This document shows, in pieces, positions 17,390 to 26,155 of a stretch of DNA of 64,000 nt (positions are counted from its first letter, which is position 1; every line of letters begins with the position of its first letter). The position numbers were made by a program, and so were the translations under genes. The stretch comes from Streptomyces sp. NBC_00223 (GTDB lineage Bacteria; Actinomycetota; Actinomycetes; Streptomycetales; Streptomycetaceae), in contig NZ_CP108109.1 of the NCBI RefSeq assembly GCF_036199905.1, positions 6,261,501 to 6,325,500 of the forward strand, written 5' to 3'. A model generated the notes under the pieces. The model did not search any database. It saw nothing but the letters and a program-made list of their open reading frames with translations, and was not told the DNA's origin.

Positions 17390-19633
17390 ATGGCTTCCCA
17401 TGACGTGTCCAATCCCCTGGACGAACCCCTGCGCGACCTCGTCGGCGACCGCACCGCGAAAGTGCTCGAAGAGCACCTCGGCCTGCGCACCACGGGCGAC
17501 CTGCTGCACCACTACCCCCGGCGGTACGCCGAACGCGGGGAGCTGACCCGCCTCGCCGACCTCCCGGTCGACGAGTACGTGACCGTCGTCGCGCAGATCG
17601 CGAAAGCGGACAAGAGGACGTACGGCGGCGGCTCCGGCGTACGTCTTGAGGTCGTGGTGACCGACGGCAGCGGCTCACTGACCCTCGTGTTCTTCAGCAA
17701 GGCCGCCCACGCGCACGCCCACCGGCTGATCCCGGGCCGCCGGGGAATGTTCTCCGGCAAAGTCTCCGTCTTCAACCGCACCCGCCAACTCGCCCACCCC
17801 GACTACCAGTTGCTGGACGCGGACGACGGCGAGCAGGCGAAGGAGGCCGTGGACGCCTTCGCCAACCGGCTGATCCCGCTCTATCCCGCCTGCAAGCAGA
17901 TCACCTCGTGGAAGATCGCCCAGGCCGTGGACACCGCGCTCAACTCCCTCGGCGCCACGCAGTGGCAGGGCGTCGGCGAGCCGCTGCCCGAAGCGCTGCG
18001 CGCAAGCCGGGACCTGCGCCCGCTGCCCGAAGCGCTGGAGAAGATCCACCGGCCGCGTACGAAGGCCGACATCGACGCGGCCAGACAGCGCCTGAAGTGG
18101 GACGAGGCCTTCGTCCTGCAGGTCGCCCTCGCCCGCCGCAGGGCCGCGGACTCCGCGCTGCCCGCCGTCCCGAGGGTCCCCGGCCCGGACGGGCTGCTCG
18201 CCGCCTTTGACGCGAAGCTGCCCTTCACACTCACCGAGGGCCAGCGCGCGGTCTCCGCCGAGGTCTTCGCCGACCTGGCCACCGACCACCCGATGCACCG
18301 CCTGCTCCAGGGCGAGGTCGGCTCGGGCAAGACACTGGTCGCGCTGCGGGCGATGCTCGGCGTCGTGGACGCGGGCGGCCAGGCCGCAATGCTCGCGCCC
18401 ACCGAGGTGCTGGCCCAGCAGCACCACCGCTCGATCACCGAGATGATGGGCGAGCTGGCCGAGTCCGCCGGCATGCTCGGCGGCACGGACCTCGGTACGA
18501 AGGTCGTACTGCTCACCGGCTCGATGGGCACCCCCGCCCGCCGCCAGGCGCTGCTCGACCTGGTCACGGGCGAGGCCGGGATCGTGATCGGCACACACGC
18601 GCTGATCGAGGACAAGGTGAAGTTCCACGACCTGGGCCTGGTCGTCGTCGACGAGCAGCACCGCTTCGGCGTGGAGCAGCGCGACGCCCTGCGGGCCAAG
18701 GCGGAACGGCCGCCGCACCTGCTGGTGATGACCGCCACCCCGATCCCGCGGACCGTGGCCATGACGGTCTTCGGCGACCTGGAGACCTCCGTGCTCGACC
18801 AGCTGCCCGCCGGGCGCTCGCCGATCGCCACCCATGTCGTACCGGCCGCCGACAAGCCGCACTTCCTGGCCAGGGCCTGGGAGCGGGTGCGCGAGGAGGC
18901 CGAGGCCGGGCACCAGGCGTACGTGGTGTGCCCGCGGATCGGCGACGAGGAGGAACCGAAGGGCGGGGGCAAGAGCCCGAAGAAGCAGCAGAAACAGGAC
19001 CCCGACGACGCCGAGCGCAGGCCCGCGCTGGCCGTCCTGGACATCGCCGAGCAGCTCGCGGCGGGCCCGCTCGGCGGCCTGCGGGTGGAGGTGCTGCACG
19101 GCAGGATGGCCCCCGACGCCAAGGACGACGTGATGCGCCGCTTCGCCGCGGGCCAGGCGGACGTCCTGGTCGCGACCACCGTCATCGAGGTGGGCGTCAA
19201 CGTGCCCAACGCCACCGCGATGGTGATCATGGACGCCGACCGTTTCGGTGTCTCGCAGCTCCACCAGCTGCGCGGCCGGGTCGGCCGCGGCTCCGCCCCC
19301 GGGCTGTGCCTGCTGGTCTCCGAGGCCCCCGAGGCGAGCCCGGCCCGCACCCGGCTCGACGCGGTCGCCCGCACCCTCGACGGCTTCGAGCTCTCCCGGA
19401 TCGACCTCGAACAGCGCCGTGAGGGCGATGTGCTCGGCCAGGCCCAGTCCGGCCACCGCTCCTCGCTGCGGGTGCTGACCGTCATCGACGACGAGGAGGT
19501 CATCGCGGCCGCCCGCGACGAGGCCACCGCGCTGGTGACGGCCGACCCCGAGCTGACCGCGCACCCTGATCTGCGCAGCGCGCTGGAGAGCCTGCTGGAC
19601 GCGGACCGCGAGGAGTACCTGGAGAAGGGATGA
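17390..19633 (+). CDS. recG: ATP-dependent DNA helicase RecG
   Basis: Double-stranded DNA translocase that remodels stalled forks and branch-migrates Holliday junctions. 747 aa: N-terminal wedge/OB domain (LRTTGDLLHHYPRRY near residue 35), helicase motif I GEVGSGKT (308-315), motif II DEQH (421-424), motif III TATPIPRT, and C-terminal motifs VATTVIEVGVNVPNA and QLRGRVGRG. A basic, low-complexity insert (GGGKSPKKQQKQDPDD, about 525-540) is unusual. ATG at 17390 is used because the protein then matches family length; an ATG at 17381 is also possible. rsmD follows. Confidence 0.95.
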   Translation: MASHDVSNPLDEPLRDLVGDRTAKVLEEHLGLRTTGDLLHHYPRRYAERGELTRLADLPVDEYVTVVAQIAKADKRTYGGGSGVRLEVVVTDGSGSLTLVFFSKAAHAHAHRLIPGRRGMFSGKVSVFNRTRQLAHPDYQLLDADDGEQAKEAVDAFANRLIPLYPACKQITSWKIAQAVDTALNSLGATQWQGVGEPLPEALRASRDLRPLPEALEKIHRPRTKADIDAARQRLKWDEAFVLQVALARRRAADSALPAVPRVPGPDGLLAAFDAKLPFTLTEGQRAVSAEVFADLATDHPMHRLLQGEVGSGKTLVALRAMLGVVDAGGQAAMLAPTEVLAQQHHRSITEMMGELAESAGMLGGTDLGTKVVLLTGSMGTPARRQALLDLVTGEAGIVIGTHALIEDKVKFHDLGLVVVDEQHRFGVEQRDALRAKAERPPHLLVMTATPIPRTVAMTVFGDLETSVLDQLPAGRSPIATHVVPAADKPHFLARAWERVREEAEAGHQAYVVCPRIGDEEEPKGGGKSPKKQQKQDPDDAERRPALAVLDIAEQLAAGPLGGLRVEVLHGRMAPDAKDDVMRRFAAGQADVLVATTVIEVGVNVPNATAMVIMDADRFGVSQLHQLRGRVGRGSAPGLCLLVSEAPEASPARTRLDAVARTLDGFELSRIDLEQRREGDVLGQAQSGHRSSLRVLTVIDDEEVIAAARDEATALVTADPELTAHPDLRSALESLLDADREEYLEKG

Positions 19634-19671
19634 GCGCCGGTCAGGGGTAGGGTCGGCGATGTGATCGGTTC

Positions 19672-20253
19672 ATGACCCGCGTGATCGCCGGCGCCGCCGG
19701 AGGGCGGCGCCTCGCCGTGCCGCCGGGCACAGGCACCCGCCCGACCTCGGACCGGGCCAGGGAGGCGCTCTTCTCCACCTGGCAGTCGCTGCGCGGCACC
19801 CTCGAAGGGGCGCGGGTGCTCGACCTGTACGCGGGCTCGGGCGCGGTGGGCCTTGAGGCGCTGTCCCGCGGCGCCGCCCATGTCCTGCTGGTGGAGGCCG
19901 ACCCGGGGGCCCTGCGCGTCGTCCGCGAGAACACCGCCTCGCTGCGCCTGCCGGGCGCCGAGGTGCGGGCCGGGCGCGCCGAGAAGACCGTCGCGGGACC
20001 CGCGCCCGGGCAGCCGTACGACGTGGTCTTCCTCGACCCGCCCTACGACGTCGGCGACGACGAACTGCGGGAGATCCTGCTCACACTCCTGGCCAATGAC
20101 TGGCTGAGCGGAGAAGCGCTGGTCACCGTAGAGCGCAGGACCCGAGGCGGCGAATTCGGCTGGCCCGGGGGGTTCGAGGGCCTGCGGTCCCGACGGTACG
20201 GCGAGGCGACCTTTTGGTACGGTCGCGCCGCCGAGGTCACCGCCGGGTCATGA
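19672..20253 (+). CDS. rsmD: 16S rRNA (guanine-966-N2)-methyltransferase
   Basis: S-adenosylmethionine-dependent enzyme modifying G966 of 16S rRNA in the small ribosomal subunit. 193 aa with [16 protein letters not shown] and [14 protein letters not shown] at the N-terminus, SAM-binding [18 protein letters not shown] (about 45-62) and the catalytic motif FLDPPYDVG (about 120-128; DPPY). The stop overlaps an ATG of the coaD upstream frame (ATGA), but the true coaD start appears to be 80 bp later. Confidence 0.95.
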   Translation: MTRVIAGAAGGRRLAVPPGTGTRPTSDRAREALFSTWQSLRGTLEGARVLDLYAGSGAVGLEALSRGAAHVLLVEADPGALRVVRENTASLRLPGAEVRAGRAEKTVAGPAPGQPYDVVFLDPPYDVGDDELREILLTLLANDWLSGEALVTVERRTRGGEFGWPGGFEGLRSRRYGEATFWYGRAAEVTAGS

Positions 20254-20333
20254 GCCCGGCCGAGCCCGGCACCCGCCCCAGCCGCAGCACCCGCAGTACC
20301 CGTAACGCCCGTACGGAGAGCGAGGAACCCCTC

Positions 20334-20813
20334 TTGCGCCGCGCAGTCTGTCCCGGGTCCTTCGACCCCGTCACCAACGGCCATCTCGACATCATCGCCC
20401 GCGCCTCGCGGCTGTACGACACCGTCTACATCGCCGTGATGATCAACCAGTCCAAGAAGGGCCTGTTCGACATCGAGGAGCGGATCGACCTGATCGAGCA
20501 GGTCACCGCCGACCTCGGCAACGTACGGGTGGAGTCCTTCCACGGCCTGCTGGTCGACTTCTGCAAGCAGCGCGAGATCCCGGCCATCGTCAAGGGCCTG
20601 CGCGCCGTCAGCGACTTCGACTACGAACTGCAGATGGCCCAGATGAACATCGGGCTGTCCGGGGTGGAGACCCTGTTCGTCCCCACCAATCCCGCTTACA
20701 GCTTTCTGTCCTCCAGCCTGGTCAAGGAAGTCGCCCAATGGGGAGGCGACATCTCCCACTTGGTGCCGCCGCAGGTTCTCGACGCGCTCAACGCGAGGCT
20801 CCGGCCGCAGTAG
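20334..20813 (+). CDS. coaD: Pantetheine-phosphate adenylyltransferase
   Basis: Penultimate step of coenzyme A synthesis, 4'-phosphopantetheine + ATP to dephospho-CoA. 159 aa when started at TTG 20334 ([20 protein letters not shown]), exactly the usual length. The adenylyltransferase signature NGHLDII contains the (T/H)xGH motif and [12 protein letters not shown] is the C-terminal ISSTxVR-like motif. GAGGA lies 7 nt upstream. An ATG at 20250, coupled to the rsmD stop, would add 28 unconserved residues and is less likely. Directly followed (9 nt) by the SepIVA-like gene. Confidence 0.95.
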   Translation: MRRAVCPGSFDPVTNGHLDIIARASRLYDTVYIAVMINQSKKGLFDIEERIDLIEQVTADLGNVRVESFHGLLVDFCKQREIPAIVKGLRAVSDFDYELQMAQMNIGLSGVETLFVPTNPAYSFLSSSLVKEVAQWGGDISHLVPPQVLDALNARLRPQ

Positions 20814-20822
20814 GCTTCCGCC

Positions 20823-21971
20823 GTGGACGTCCAGAAGAAGCTCGATGAGATCGCGGCCGTCGTCGCCAACGCCCGATCCATGCCGATGTCGGCCTCCTGC
20901 GTGCTGAACAGGGCCGAGCTGCTGTCGATGCTCGACGAGGTGTCGGCCGCGCTCCCCGGTTCCCTCTCGCAGGCCCAGGAGTTGCTCGGGGACCGTGAGC
21001 AGATGGTCCAGCAGGCCCGCGGCGAGGCCCAGCGGATCATCGAGTCGGCGCACGCCGAACGCGGTTCGCTGGTCTCCGACACCCAGATCGCCCGGCAGTC
21101 GCAGGACGAGGCCGAGCGGATCATCGCCGAGGCCCGCCGTGAGGCCGAGGAGATCCGCGCCGAGGCCGACGACTACGTCGACAGCAAGCTCGCCAACTTC
21201 GAGGTGGTCCTCACCAAGACCATCGGCTCGGTCGACCGGGGCCGCGAGAAACTGCTCGGCCGCGACCCGTACGGCAACGAGCAGGGCTACTCCGAGGACG
21301 ACCCGGAAGCCCCCGAGCGCAGCAGCGACCCCGAGACGCTGCGCCGCCGCGCGGACGAGTACGTGGACGCCAAGATGGGCGCCTTCGAGGCCGTGCTCAC
21401 CAAGACCCTCGAAGCCGTCGGCCGCGGCCGGCTCAAGCTCACCGGGCACAACCCGATCGACGACCTGGCCGCGCAGATCGCCGCGGCGGACGCCGCCGAC
21501 GGCGTGGACGGGCACCAGCGGCAGAGCGACGCCGAGTACATGGCCGGCCTCGCCGCCCCCGAGCGCGCCGAGCCCGCCGACCTCTCGCAGTACGGCTACG
21601 ACACCCCGGTCCAGGCTCCCGTCCCGGTCCAGCAGCCCGACCCGGCGTACGGCTACCAGGAGACGTACCAGCAGCAGGGCGGCTACGAGGGCGACGGTTA
21701 CGCCCAGCCCCAGCAGCAGGAGTACGTCCAGCAGGCCGGCTACGCCGACCCCTACGTCCAGCAGGGCTACCCGCAGGACCAGGGCTACGACTACCAGCAG
21801 CAGGGGTACGAGCAGCAGCAGTACGCACCGCAGATCCCGTACCAGCAGCAGGGCGAGCAGCCCCTGCCGCAGCAGGGGTACGCGCAGCCCGCGGCGCTCG
21901 ACGAGACCAGCTTCTTCGACACCGGGATGATCGACCTCAACCGGCTGCGGGAGCTGGAACAGGGTCTGTGA
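20823..21971 (+). CDS. sepIVA: SepIVA/DivIVA-like coiled-coil septation protein
   Basis: 382 aa, GTG start. Residues ~1-45 are an N-terminal conserved region; ~50-110 form a long charged coiled coil (EAQRIIESAHAERGSLVSD...). A 34-residue block occurs twice: DDYVDSKLANFEVVLTKTI... (about 119-152) and DEYVDAKMGAFEAVLTKTL... (about 178-211). The C-terminal third is a Gln/Tyr/Pro/Gly-rich low-complexity tail of YQQQGY/QQGYEG units ending in a short conserved FFDTGMIDLNRLRELEQGL segment. In mycobacteria the septation factor SepIVA lies immediately before yceD-rnc-mutM-smc-ftsY, the same order as here; that synteny plus coiled coil is the basis of the name. It acts in the cytoplasm at the membrane or septum by inference. 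Confidence 0.75.
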   Translation: MDVQKKLDEIAAVVANARSMPMSASCVLNRAELLSMLDEVSAALPGSLSQAQELLGDREQMVQQARGEAQRIIESAHAERGSLVSDTQIARQSQDEAERIIAEARREAEEIRAEADDYVDSKLANFEVVLTKTIGSVDRGREKLLGRDPYGNEQGYSEDDPEAPERSSDPETLRRRADEYVDAKMGAFEAVLTKTLEAVGRGRLKLTGHNPIDDLAAQIAAADAADGVDGHQRQSDAEYMAGLAAPERAEPADLSQYGYDTPVQAPVPVQQPDPAYGYQETYQQQGGYEGDGYAQPQQQEYVQQAGYADPYVQQGYPQDQGYDYQQQGYEQQQYAPQIPYQQQGEQPLPQQGYAQPAALDETSFFDTGMIDLNRLRELEQGL

Positions 21972-21977
21972 CGGGGG

Positions 21978-22024
21978 CCGCCCAAAGCGAGCGGGGTCCC
22001 GCGGAACCCGCTCTGTTTGGGCGG
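21978..22024 (+). terminator. Terminator after the SepIVA-like gene
   Basis: Two-part stem: CCGCCCAAA (21978-21986)/TTTGGGCGG (22016-22024) and GAGCGGG (21989-21995)/CCCGCTC (22007-22013), 2x2 internal loop, 11-nt apical loop. The 3' arm contains the -35 box of the next promoter. Confidence 0.65.
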
Positions 22025-22045
22025 GGGCCGCACGTCCAGTATCCT
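22017..22045 (+). promoter_or_regulatory. Predicted promoter of yceD-rpmF-rnc
   Basis: TTGGGC (22017-22022), 17-bp spacer, TATCCT (22040-22045), about 90 bp before the predicted yceD start. The -35 hexamer is part of the terminator stem of the gene upstream. Confidence 0.45.
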
Positions 22046-22134
22046 GTCATCTCCAGCCGTGTGAATCGCCGGCGCTTTGGCCTGCCCGCCCGCAAGGGAC
22101 CAGGGGCCGGTCGTACCGATGAAAGCAGGAAGCC

Positions 22135-22740
22135 CTGAACACCCGCCTCGACCACCGTGCCCCGCTCGTGTTCGACACGCATGAGCTGGGTCGTCGTCCT
22201 GGTGCGATGAAGAAGGTCTCCCGCTCGGTGCCGGCGCCCGGACACCTCGGGATCGAGGTCATCGGGGTGCCGGACGGCGCGACCGTCGAGCTGGACCTCC
22301 GCCTGGAGTCGGTCATGGAGGGCGTGCTGGTCACCGGCACCGCCCGCGCGCCGCTCACGGGGGAGTGCGTAAGGTGTCTGGAGCCGATCGAGCGCGAGCT
22401 CGACGCGGAGTTCCAGGAGCTGTTCTCCTACCCCGACGCCGACACCCGGACCGCCCGCAGGGACGAAGCCGGTGACGACGCCGAGGACGAGGACACGTTC
22501 AATCTCGAGGACGATCTTTTCGACCTCGAACCCGTGCTGCGGGACGCGGTGGTGCTCGCACTGCCGATGAAGCCGGTGTGCCAGGACGACTGCCCGGGTC
22601 TGTGCTCCCAGTGCGGAGCGCGGCTCGCCGACGACCCGGACCACCACCACGAGGTCACCGACATCCGGTGGGCGGCCTTGAAGGATCTGAATCAGAAGAG
22701 CGGTGCCGACCAGGGCACCGACGAGAACCAGGAGAAGTAG
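22135..22740 (+). CDS. yceD: YceD (DUF177) family protein
   Basis: DUF177 protein, almost always encoded directly before rpmF; in bacteria and plastids it is linked to 23S rRNA accumulation. 201 aa if begun at CTG 22135. The conserved start LDHRAPLVFDTHELGRRPG, an ECVRCLEPIE block (about 78-87), an acidic stretch DDAEDEDTFNLEDD, and the C-terminal CQDDCPGLCSQCG cysteine cluster (about 151-163) are visible; these cysteines probably bind zinc. The first conventional start in frame is GTG 22168, which would cut off the conserved N-terminus and has no ribosome site, while AGGA lies 4 nt before the CTG. No other start codon exists after the in-frame stop at 22120. rpmF follows after 2 nt. Confidence 0.85.
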   Translation: MNTRLDHRAPLVFDTHELGRRPGAMKKVSRSVPAPGHLGIEVIGVPDGATVELDLRLESVMEGVLVTGTARAPLTGECVRCLEPIERELDAEFQELFSYPDADTRTARRDEAGDDAEDEDTFNLEDDLFDLEPVLRDAVVLALPMKPVCQDDCPGLCSQCGARLADDPDHHHEVTDIRWAALKDLNQKSGADQGTDENQEK

Positions 22741-22742
22741 CC

Positions 22743-22916
22743 GTGGCTGTTCCGAAGCGGAAGATGTCGCGCAGCAACACGCGCCACCGCCGTTCGCAGT
22801 GGAAGGCTGCGCCCGTGACCCTGGTGGCCTGCGAGCGCTGCCACGAGCCGAAGCTGCAGCACATCGCGTGCCCCAGCTGCGGCACCTACAACCGTCGTCA
22901 GGTCATCGAGGTCTGA
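22743..22916 (+). CDS. rpmF: 50S ribosomal protein L32
   Basis: 57-aa large-subunit protein with N-terminal [17 protein letters not shown] and a complete zinc-binding set CERCHEP...CPSCGTY, so it is the zinc-containing form. GTG start 2 nt after yceD; rnc starts 7 nt after its stop. The yceD-rpmF-rnc order indicates a single operon for ribosome assembly and RNA processing. Confidence 0.98.
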   Translation: MAVPKRKMSRSNTRHRRSQWKAAPVTLVACERCHEPKLQHIACPSCGTYNRRQVIEV

Positions 22917-22923
22917 TCGGCAG

Positions 22924-23682
22924 GTGACAGGCTCAGTGTCCTCCACGTCAGACGCGACGGCGTCACAGCAGGCCGCGACGGACAAAGCCTCGTCCCACAC
23001 GCTTCTGGAAGGGCGGCTCGGGTATCACCTCGAACCCGCCCTTCTGGTGCGTGCGCTGACCCACCGCTCGTACGCGTACGAGAACGGCGGGCTGCCCACC
23101 AACGAGCGGCTGGAGTTCCTGGGGGACTCGGTGCTCGGTCTGGTGGTCACGGACACCCTCTACCGCACCCACCCCGATCTGCCCGAGGGCCAACTGGCCA
23201 AGCTGCGGGCCGCGGTGGTCAACTCGCGGGCCCTGGCCGGGGTCAGCCGCGGGCTCGACCTGGGCGCGTTCATCCGGCTCGGCCGGGGCGAAGAGGGTAC
23301 CGGCGGCCGGGACAAGGCATCCATCCTCGCGGACACCCTTGAAGCGGTGATCGGGGCGGTCTATCTCGACCAGGGCCTCGACGCGGCTTCCGAGCTGGTC
23401 CACCGGCTCTTCGACCCCCTGATCGAGGAGTCCTCCAACCTCGGCGCGGGCCTGGACTGGAAGACCAGTCTCCAGGAACTCACCGCCACGGAGGGACTGG
23501 GCGTCCCCGAGTACGCGGTCACCGAGTCCGGACCCGACCACGAGAAGACCTTCAGGGCTGCCGCCCGCGTCGGTGGTGTCGAGTACGGCGCCGGCACCGG
23601 CCGCAGCAAGAAGGAAGCGGAGCAGCAGGCGGCTGAAGCCGCCTGGCGCTCCATCCGCAAGTCCGCCTCCGCGGCGAGCTGA
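22924..23682 (+). CDS. rnc: Ribonuclease III
   Basis: Double-stranded RNA endonuclease for rRNA and mRNA processing; in Streptomyces the homologue (AbsB) is needed for normal antibiotic production. 252 aa. Catalytic domain with the signature [12 protein letters not shown] (60-71), whose acidic residues bind Mg2+, and [21 protein letters not shown]-terminal dsRNA-binding domain from about residue 178 ending [22 protein letters not shown] start. A perfect 22-bp hairpin with a T-run follows, so mutM appears to be transcribed separately. Confidence 0.97.
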   Translation: MTGSVSSTSDATASQQAATDKASSHTLLEGRLGYHLEPALLVRALTHRSYAYENGGLPTNERLEFLGDSVLGLVVTDTLYRTHPDLPEGQLAKLRAAVVNSRALAGVSRGLDLGAFIRLGRGEEGTGGRDKASILADTLEAVIGAVYLDQGLDAASELVHRLFDPLIEESSNLGAGLDWKTSLQELTATEGLGVPEYAVTESGPDHEKTFRAAARVGGVEYGAGTGRSKKEAEQQAAEAAWRSIRKSASAAS

Positions 23683-23704
23683 CCCCTTCGCGGGGCACGC
23701 TCTT

Positions 23705-23754
23705 CGCCTCAATCGCCGGCGGGGCTCAAAAAAGCCCCGCCGGCGATTGAGGCG
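23705..23754. terminator. Strong intrinsic terminator after rnc, made from an intergenic repeat
   Basis: Perfect 22-bp stem (23705-23726 with 23733-23754), loop CAAAAA, followed by C and TTTTT. The arms are inverted copies of the GCCTCAA(A/T)CGCCGGCGGGGCT repeat seen at 3271-3406; a third, inverted partial copy follows at about 23762-23780. Confidence 0.8.
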
Positions 23755-23812
23755 CTTTTTCAGCCCGCCGGCGACTGAGGCAAAAGGGCGGGCGGGTGGG
23801 AAAGGAAGAACG

Positions 23813-24679
23813 TTGCCGGAACTCCCGGAAGTCGAAGTCGTCCGCCGCGGACTCGCCCGCTGGGCCAGCGGCCGCACCGTCGACGAGGTGACCGTCCTCC
23901 ACCCCCGCGCGGTGAGGCGCCACCCCGCGGGAGCGGCCGACTTCGCCGCCACCCTCCACGGCACCGTCCTCGGCGAAGCCCACCGCAGGGGCAAGTACCT
24001 CTGGCTCCCCGTCACGGACGACCTCTCCCTCGTCGCCCACCTGGGCATGAGCGGCCAGTTCCTGATCCGCCCGGCCGACGCCCCCGCCGAACCGCACCTG
24101 CGGATCCGCCTCACCTTCGCCGACGCCGAGGGCACCGACCTCCGCTTCGTGGACCAGCGCACCTTCGGCGGTCTCTCGCTGCACGAGCCGGTGAAGGGCG
24201 ACCCCGAGGCCCTGCCGATACCTCTGGCCCACATCGCCCGCGATCCGCTCGACCCCGCCTTCGACGACGACCTCTTCCATGTGTCGCTGCGCCGCAAGCG
24301 CACCACGATCAAGCGGGCCCTGCTCGACCAGACCCTGATCAGCGGGGTCGGCAACATCTACGCGGACGAGTCGCTGTGGCGCACCCGGCTGCACTACGAG
24401 CGCCCCACGGCGGGGATCACCCGCCCCCGCAGCGCCGAACTCCTCACGCACATCCGTGAGGTCATGACCGACGCCCTCGCCGCGGGCGGCACGAGTTTCG
24501 ACAGCATGTACGTCAATGTGAACGGCGAGTCCGGCTGGTTCGACCGGTCGCTGGACGCGTACGGCCGGGAGGACCAGCCCTGCCGCCGCTGCGGTACGCC
24601 GATCCGGCGCCGCCCCTGGATGAACCGGTCGAGCTACTTCTGCCCGCGCTGTCAGCCGGTGCCGCGCGTCGCGTCGTAA
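23813..24679 (+). CDS. mutM: Formamidopyrimidine-DNA glycosylase
   Basis: Base-excision repair enzyme removing 8-oxoguanine and FaPy lesions, with AP-lyase activity. 288 aa. N-terminal PELPEVE supplies catalytic Pro2 and Glu3; [10 protein letters not shown], the helix-two-turn-helix around [14 protein letters not shown] and the C-terminal zinc finger [11 protein letters not shown]...YFCPRCQ (about 259-283) are intact. TTG start at 23813, with AAAGGAAG 5 nt upstream. Its 3' end overlaps the convergent HxlR gene by 28 nt. Confidence 0.96.
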   Translation: MPELPEVEVVRRGLARWASGRTVDEVTVLHPRAVRRHPAGAADFAATLHGTVLGEAHRRGKYLWLPVTDDLSLVAHLGMSGQFLIRPADAPAEPHLRIRLTFADAEGTDLRFVDQRTFGGLSLHEPVKGDPEALPIPLAHIARDPLDPAFDDDLFHVSLRRKRTTIKRALLDQTLISGVGNIYADESLWRTRLHYERPTAGITRPRSAELLTHIREVMTDALAAGGTSFDSMYVNVNGESGWFDRSLDAYGREDQPCRRCGTPIRRRPWMNRSSYFCPRCQPVPRVAS

Positions 24680-25047
24680 CTCCGGCGGGCCGCCAGCACG
24701 TCCGGCATCCGGCCCTCGACGAGGGCGACGAGCGCGAGCAGCCGGTCGGTGGTCTCCCGGCCGAACTCGGTGAGCCGGTACTCGACGTGCGGCGGGTTGG
24801 TCGGCCGGGCGTCCCGCAGGACCAGCCCGTCCCGCTCCAGCGCCTGGAGGGTCTGCGAGAGCATCTTCTCGCTCACACCGTCCACCCGGCGGCGCAGTTC
24901 GTTGAAGCGCAGGGTCTCCCGGGCCAGCGCGCACAGGGTCAGACTGCCCCAGCGCCCGGTGACGTGCTCCAGCGTTCTGCGGGACGGGCAGTCGCGCGCG
25001 AAGACGTCGAAGTCGTCCCTCTCGTCCTGCTCGGTGACCTGGACCAT
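24652..25047 (-). CDS. HxlR-family transcriptional regulator
   Basis: 131-aa winged helix protein. [23 protein letters not shown] with Cys at position 19 and [33 protein letters not shown] are the standard HxlR features; the conserved N-terminal Cys can act as a redox or electrophile sensor in some members. Target unknown; such regulators usually control a neighbouring redox gene, but the adjacent genes here (mutM convergent, CAP protein behind) do not suggest one. The last 28 nt lie antisense to the mutM zinc finger coding end. Confidence 0.88.
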   Translation of the reverse strand: MVQVTEQDERDDFDVFARDCPSRRTLEHVTGRWGSLTLCALARETLRFNELRRRVDGVSEKMLSQTLQALERDGLVLRDARPTNPPHVEYRLTEFGRETTDRLLALVALVEGRMPDVLAARRSYDATRGTG

Positions 25048-25134
25048 ACGGACGAGATTACTCCGCCGCAGCGCTTTCGTCCGGGTCGCGCCACCCCCGA
25101 AGCCGCGCTGCGGCCCCGGCCCCCCGCGTCCGGC

Positions 25135-26004
25135 TCAGAAGCCGAAGTCCTGCGTCCACCAGGGGCCGCCGGTGCCGAAGTGGATGCCGACGCCGAGCGT
25201 CTTGTAGTCGCAGTTGAGGATGTTCGCCCGGTGGCCGGGGCTGTTCATCCAGGCGTCCATCACGGCCTGGGCGTCCGCCTGGCCCCGGGCGATGTTCTCG
25301 CCGCCGAGGCTGGTGACGCCGAGCGCGTCGGCCCGGTCCCAGGGGGTGCGGCCGTCGGGGTCGGTGTGGTCGAAGAAGCCGCGGGCGGCCATGTCGTCGC
25401 TGAAGTTCTGGGCGAGCGTGTCGAGCGACGCACTGGCCGTCAGCGCCTGGCAGCCGGCGGCGGCCCGCTGCTGGTTCACCAGCGCGAGGATCCGGCCCCG
25501 GGCCGAGGAGATCGCGTCGCCTGACTGGGAGGCCGAGGTGGTGGGCGCGGAGGTGCGGACCGCGCTCCTGGTCGCCACGGGCGTGGTCGGCGCGGCGGTG
25601 GTACGGGTCGGGGTGGGCGCGGCCGTCGCCGTACGGGTCGGCGTCGCGCGGGGGCTCGCCGTGGGTGTGGCCTTGCCGCTGGGGGAGCCCGAGGGGGAAC
25701 CGGCCGGGGTGGTGGTCCCGCCCGAGGCCGGCGTGGTGCTCCCGCCCAGCGGCGAGGGTATGTCGCTGCCGGAGTCGGGCGCCGGACCGCCGGCCTGCGT
25801 GCCCAAGCCGTCGCCGTCCTGGTAGGACAGGCCGCCGGTCACCGTGGACAGCAGCCCGGAGGAGACGGCGACCGCGCCCACCGCCATCGCCGCGGACGAC
25901 GCGAGCAGCCCCGTACGGACCGGGTGGTGCTTGCGGCGGCCGCGGTGGCTCGCCGGGCCCGGCTGCGGCGCCGCGGGCTGCGCATGACGGCCGTGACGCC
26001 CCAT
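25135..26004 (-). CDS. Secreted/membrane-anchored CAP (SCP/PR1) domain protein
   Basis: 289 aa. Basic N-terminus (SHRGRRKHHPVRT) and hydrophobic segment at about 31-53 (GLLASSAAMAVGAVAVSSGLL) form a signal peptide or anchor. A Pro/Ser/Thr-rich linker follows (about 60-160), typical of wall-spanning proteins. The C-terminal CAP domain (about 165-289) has ILALVNQQRAAAGCQAL, the H...ENIA signature (FFDHTDPDG, GGENIARGQ) and MNSPGHRANILNCDY. Two Cys (CQAL, NCDY) likely form a disulfide. Bacterial CAP proteins are of uncertain activity. Own unit; an inverted repeat (26060-26073) lies in the upstream region. Confidence 0.88.
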   Translation of the reverse strand: MGRHGRHAQPAAPQPGPASHRGRRKHHPVRTGLLASSAAMAVGAVAVSSGLLSTVTGGLSYQDGDGLGTQAGGPAPDSGSDIPSPLGGSTTPASGGTTTPAGSPSGSPSGKATPTASPRATPTRTATAAPTPTRTTAAPTTPVATRSAVRTSAPTTSASQSGDAISSARGRILALVNQQRAAAGCQALTASASLDTLAQNFSDDMAARGFFDHTDPDGRTPWDRADALGVTSLGGENIARGQADAQAVMDAWMNSPGHRANILNCDYKTLGVGIHFGTGGPWWTQDFGF

Positions 26005-26059
26005 GTGCTGCTCCCCTTCGCTCCGGCCGTGAACCGGCCGGCCCTGAATCGAGTGCGTT

Positions 26060-26073
26060 CACCCGAACGGGTG
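26060..26073. promoter_or_regulatory. Inverted repeat upstream of the CAP-domain gene
   Basis: Perfect palindrome CACCCG-AA-CGGGTG, 56 bp upstream of the CAP start, in the divergent gap with acyP. Could be an operator; no regulator is assigned. Confidence 0.35.
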
Positions 26074-26120
26074 AGGTTCTGTTGGGGGGCGACTGTAGCG
26101 AATGACGGCCACGGGTGCTG

Positions 26121-26149
26121 TGACGCGGCCCGAACCGGGGGGATAGCGT
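26121..26149 (+). promoter_or_regulatory. Predicted leaderless acyP promoter
   Basis: TGACGC (26121-26126), 17-bp spacer, TAGCGT (26144-26149). The -10 ends 6 nt before the acyP ATG, so transcription would start at or next to the start codon. Confidence 0.5.
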
Positions 26150-26155
26150 GCGTAC

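Noticed and set aside
20250-20333. Longer coaD starting at ATG 20250
   Set aside because: The added residues are Arg/Ser/Thr-rich and unlike CoaD; TTG 20334 has a good ribosome site and gives the standard 159 aa.
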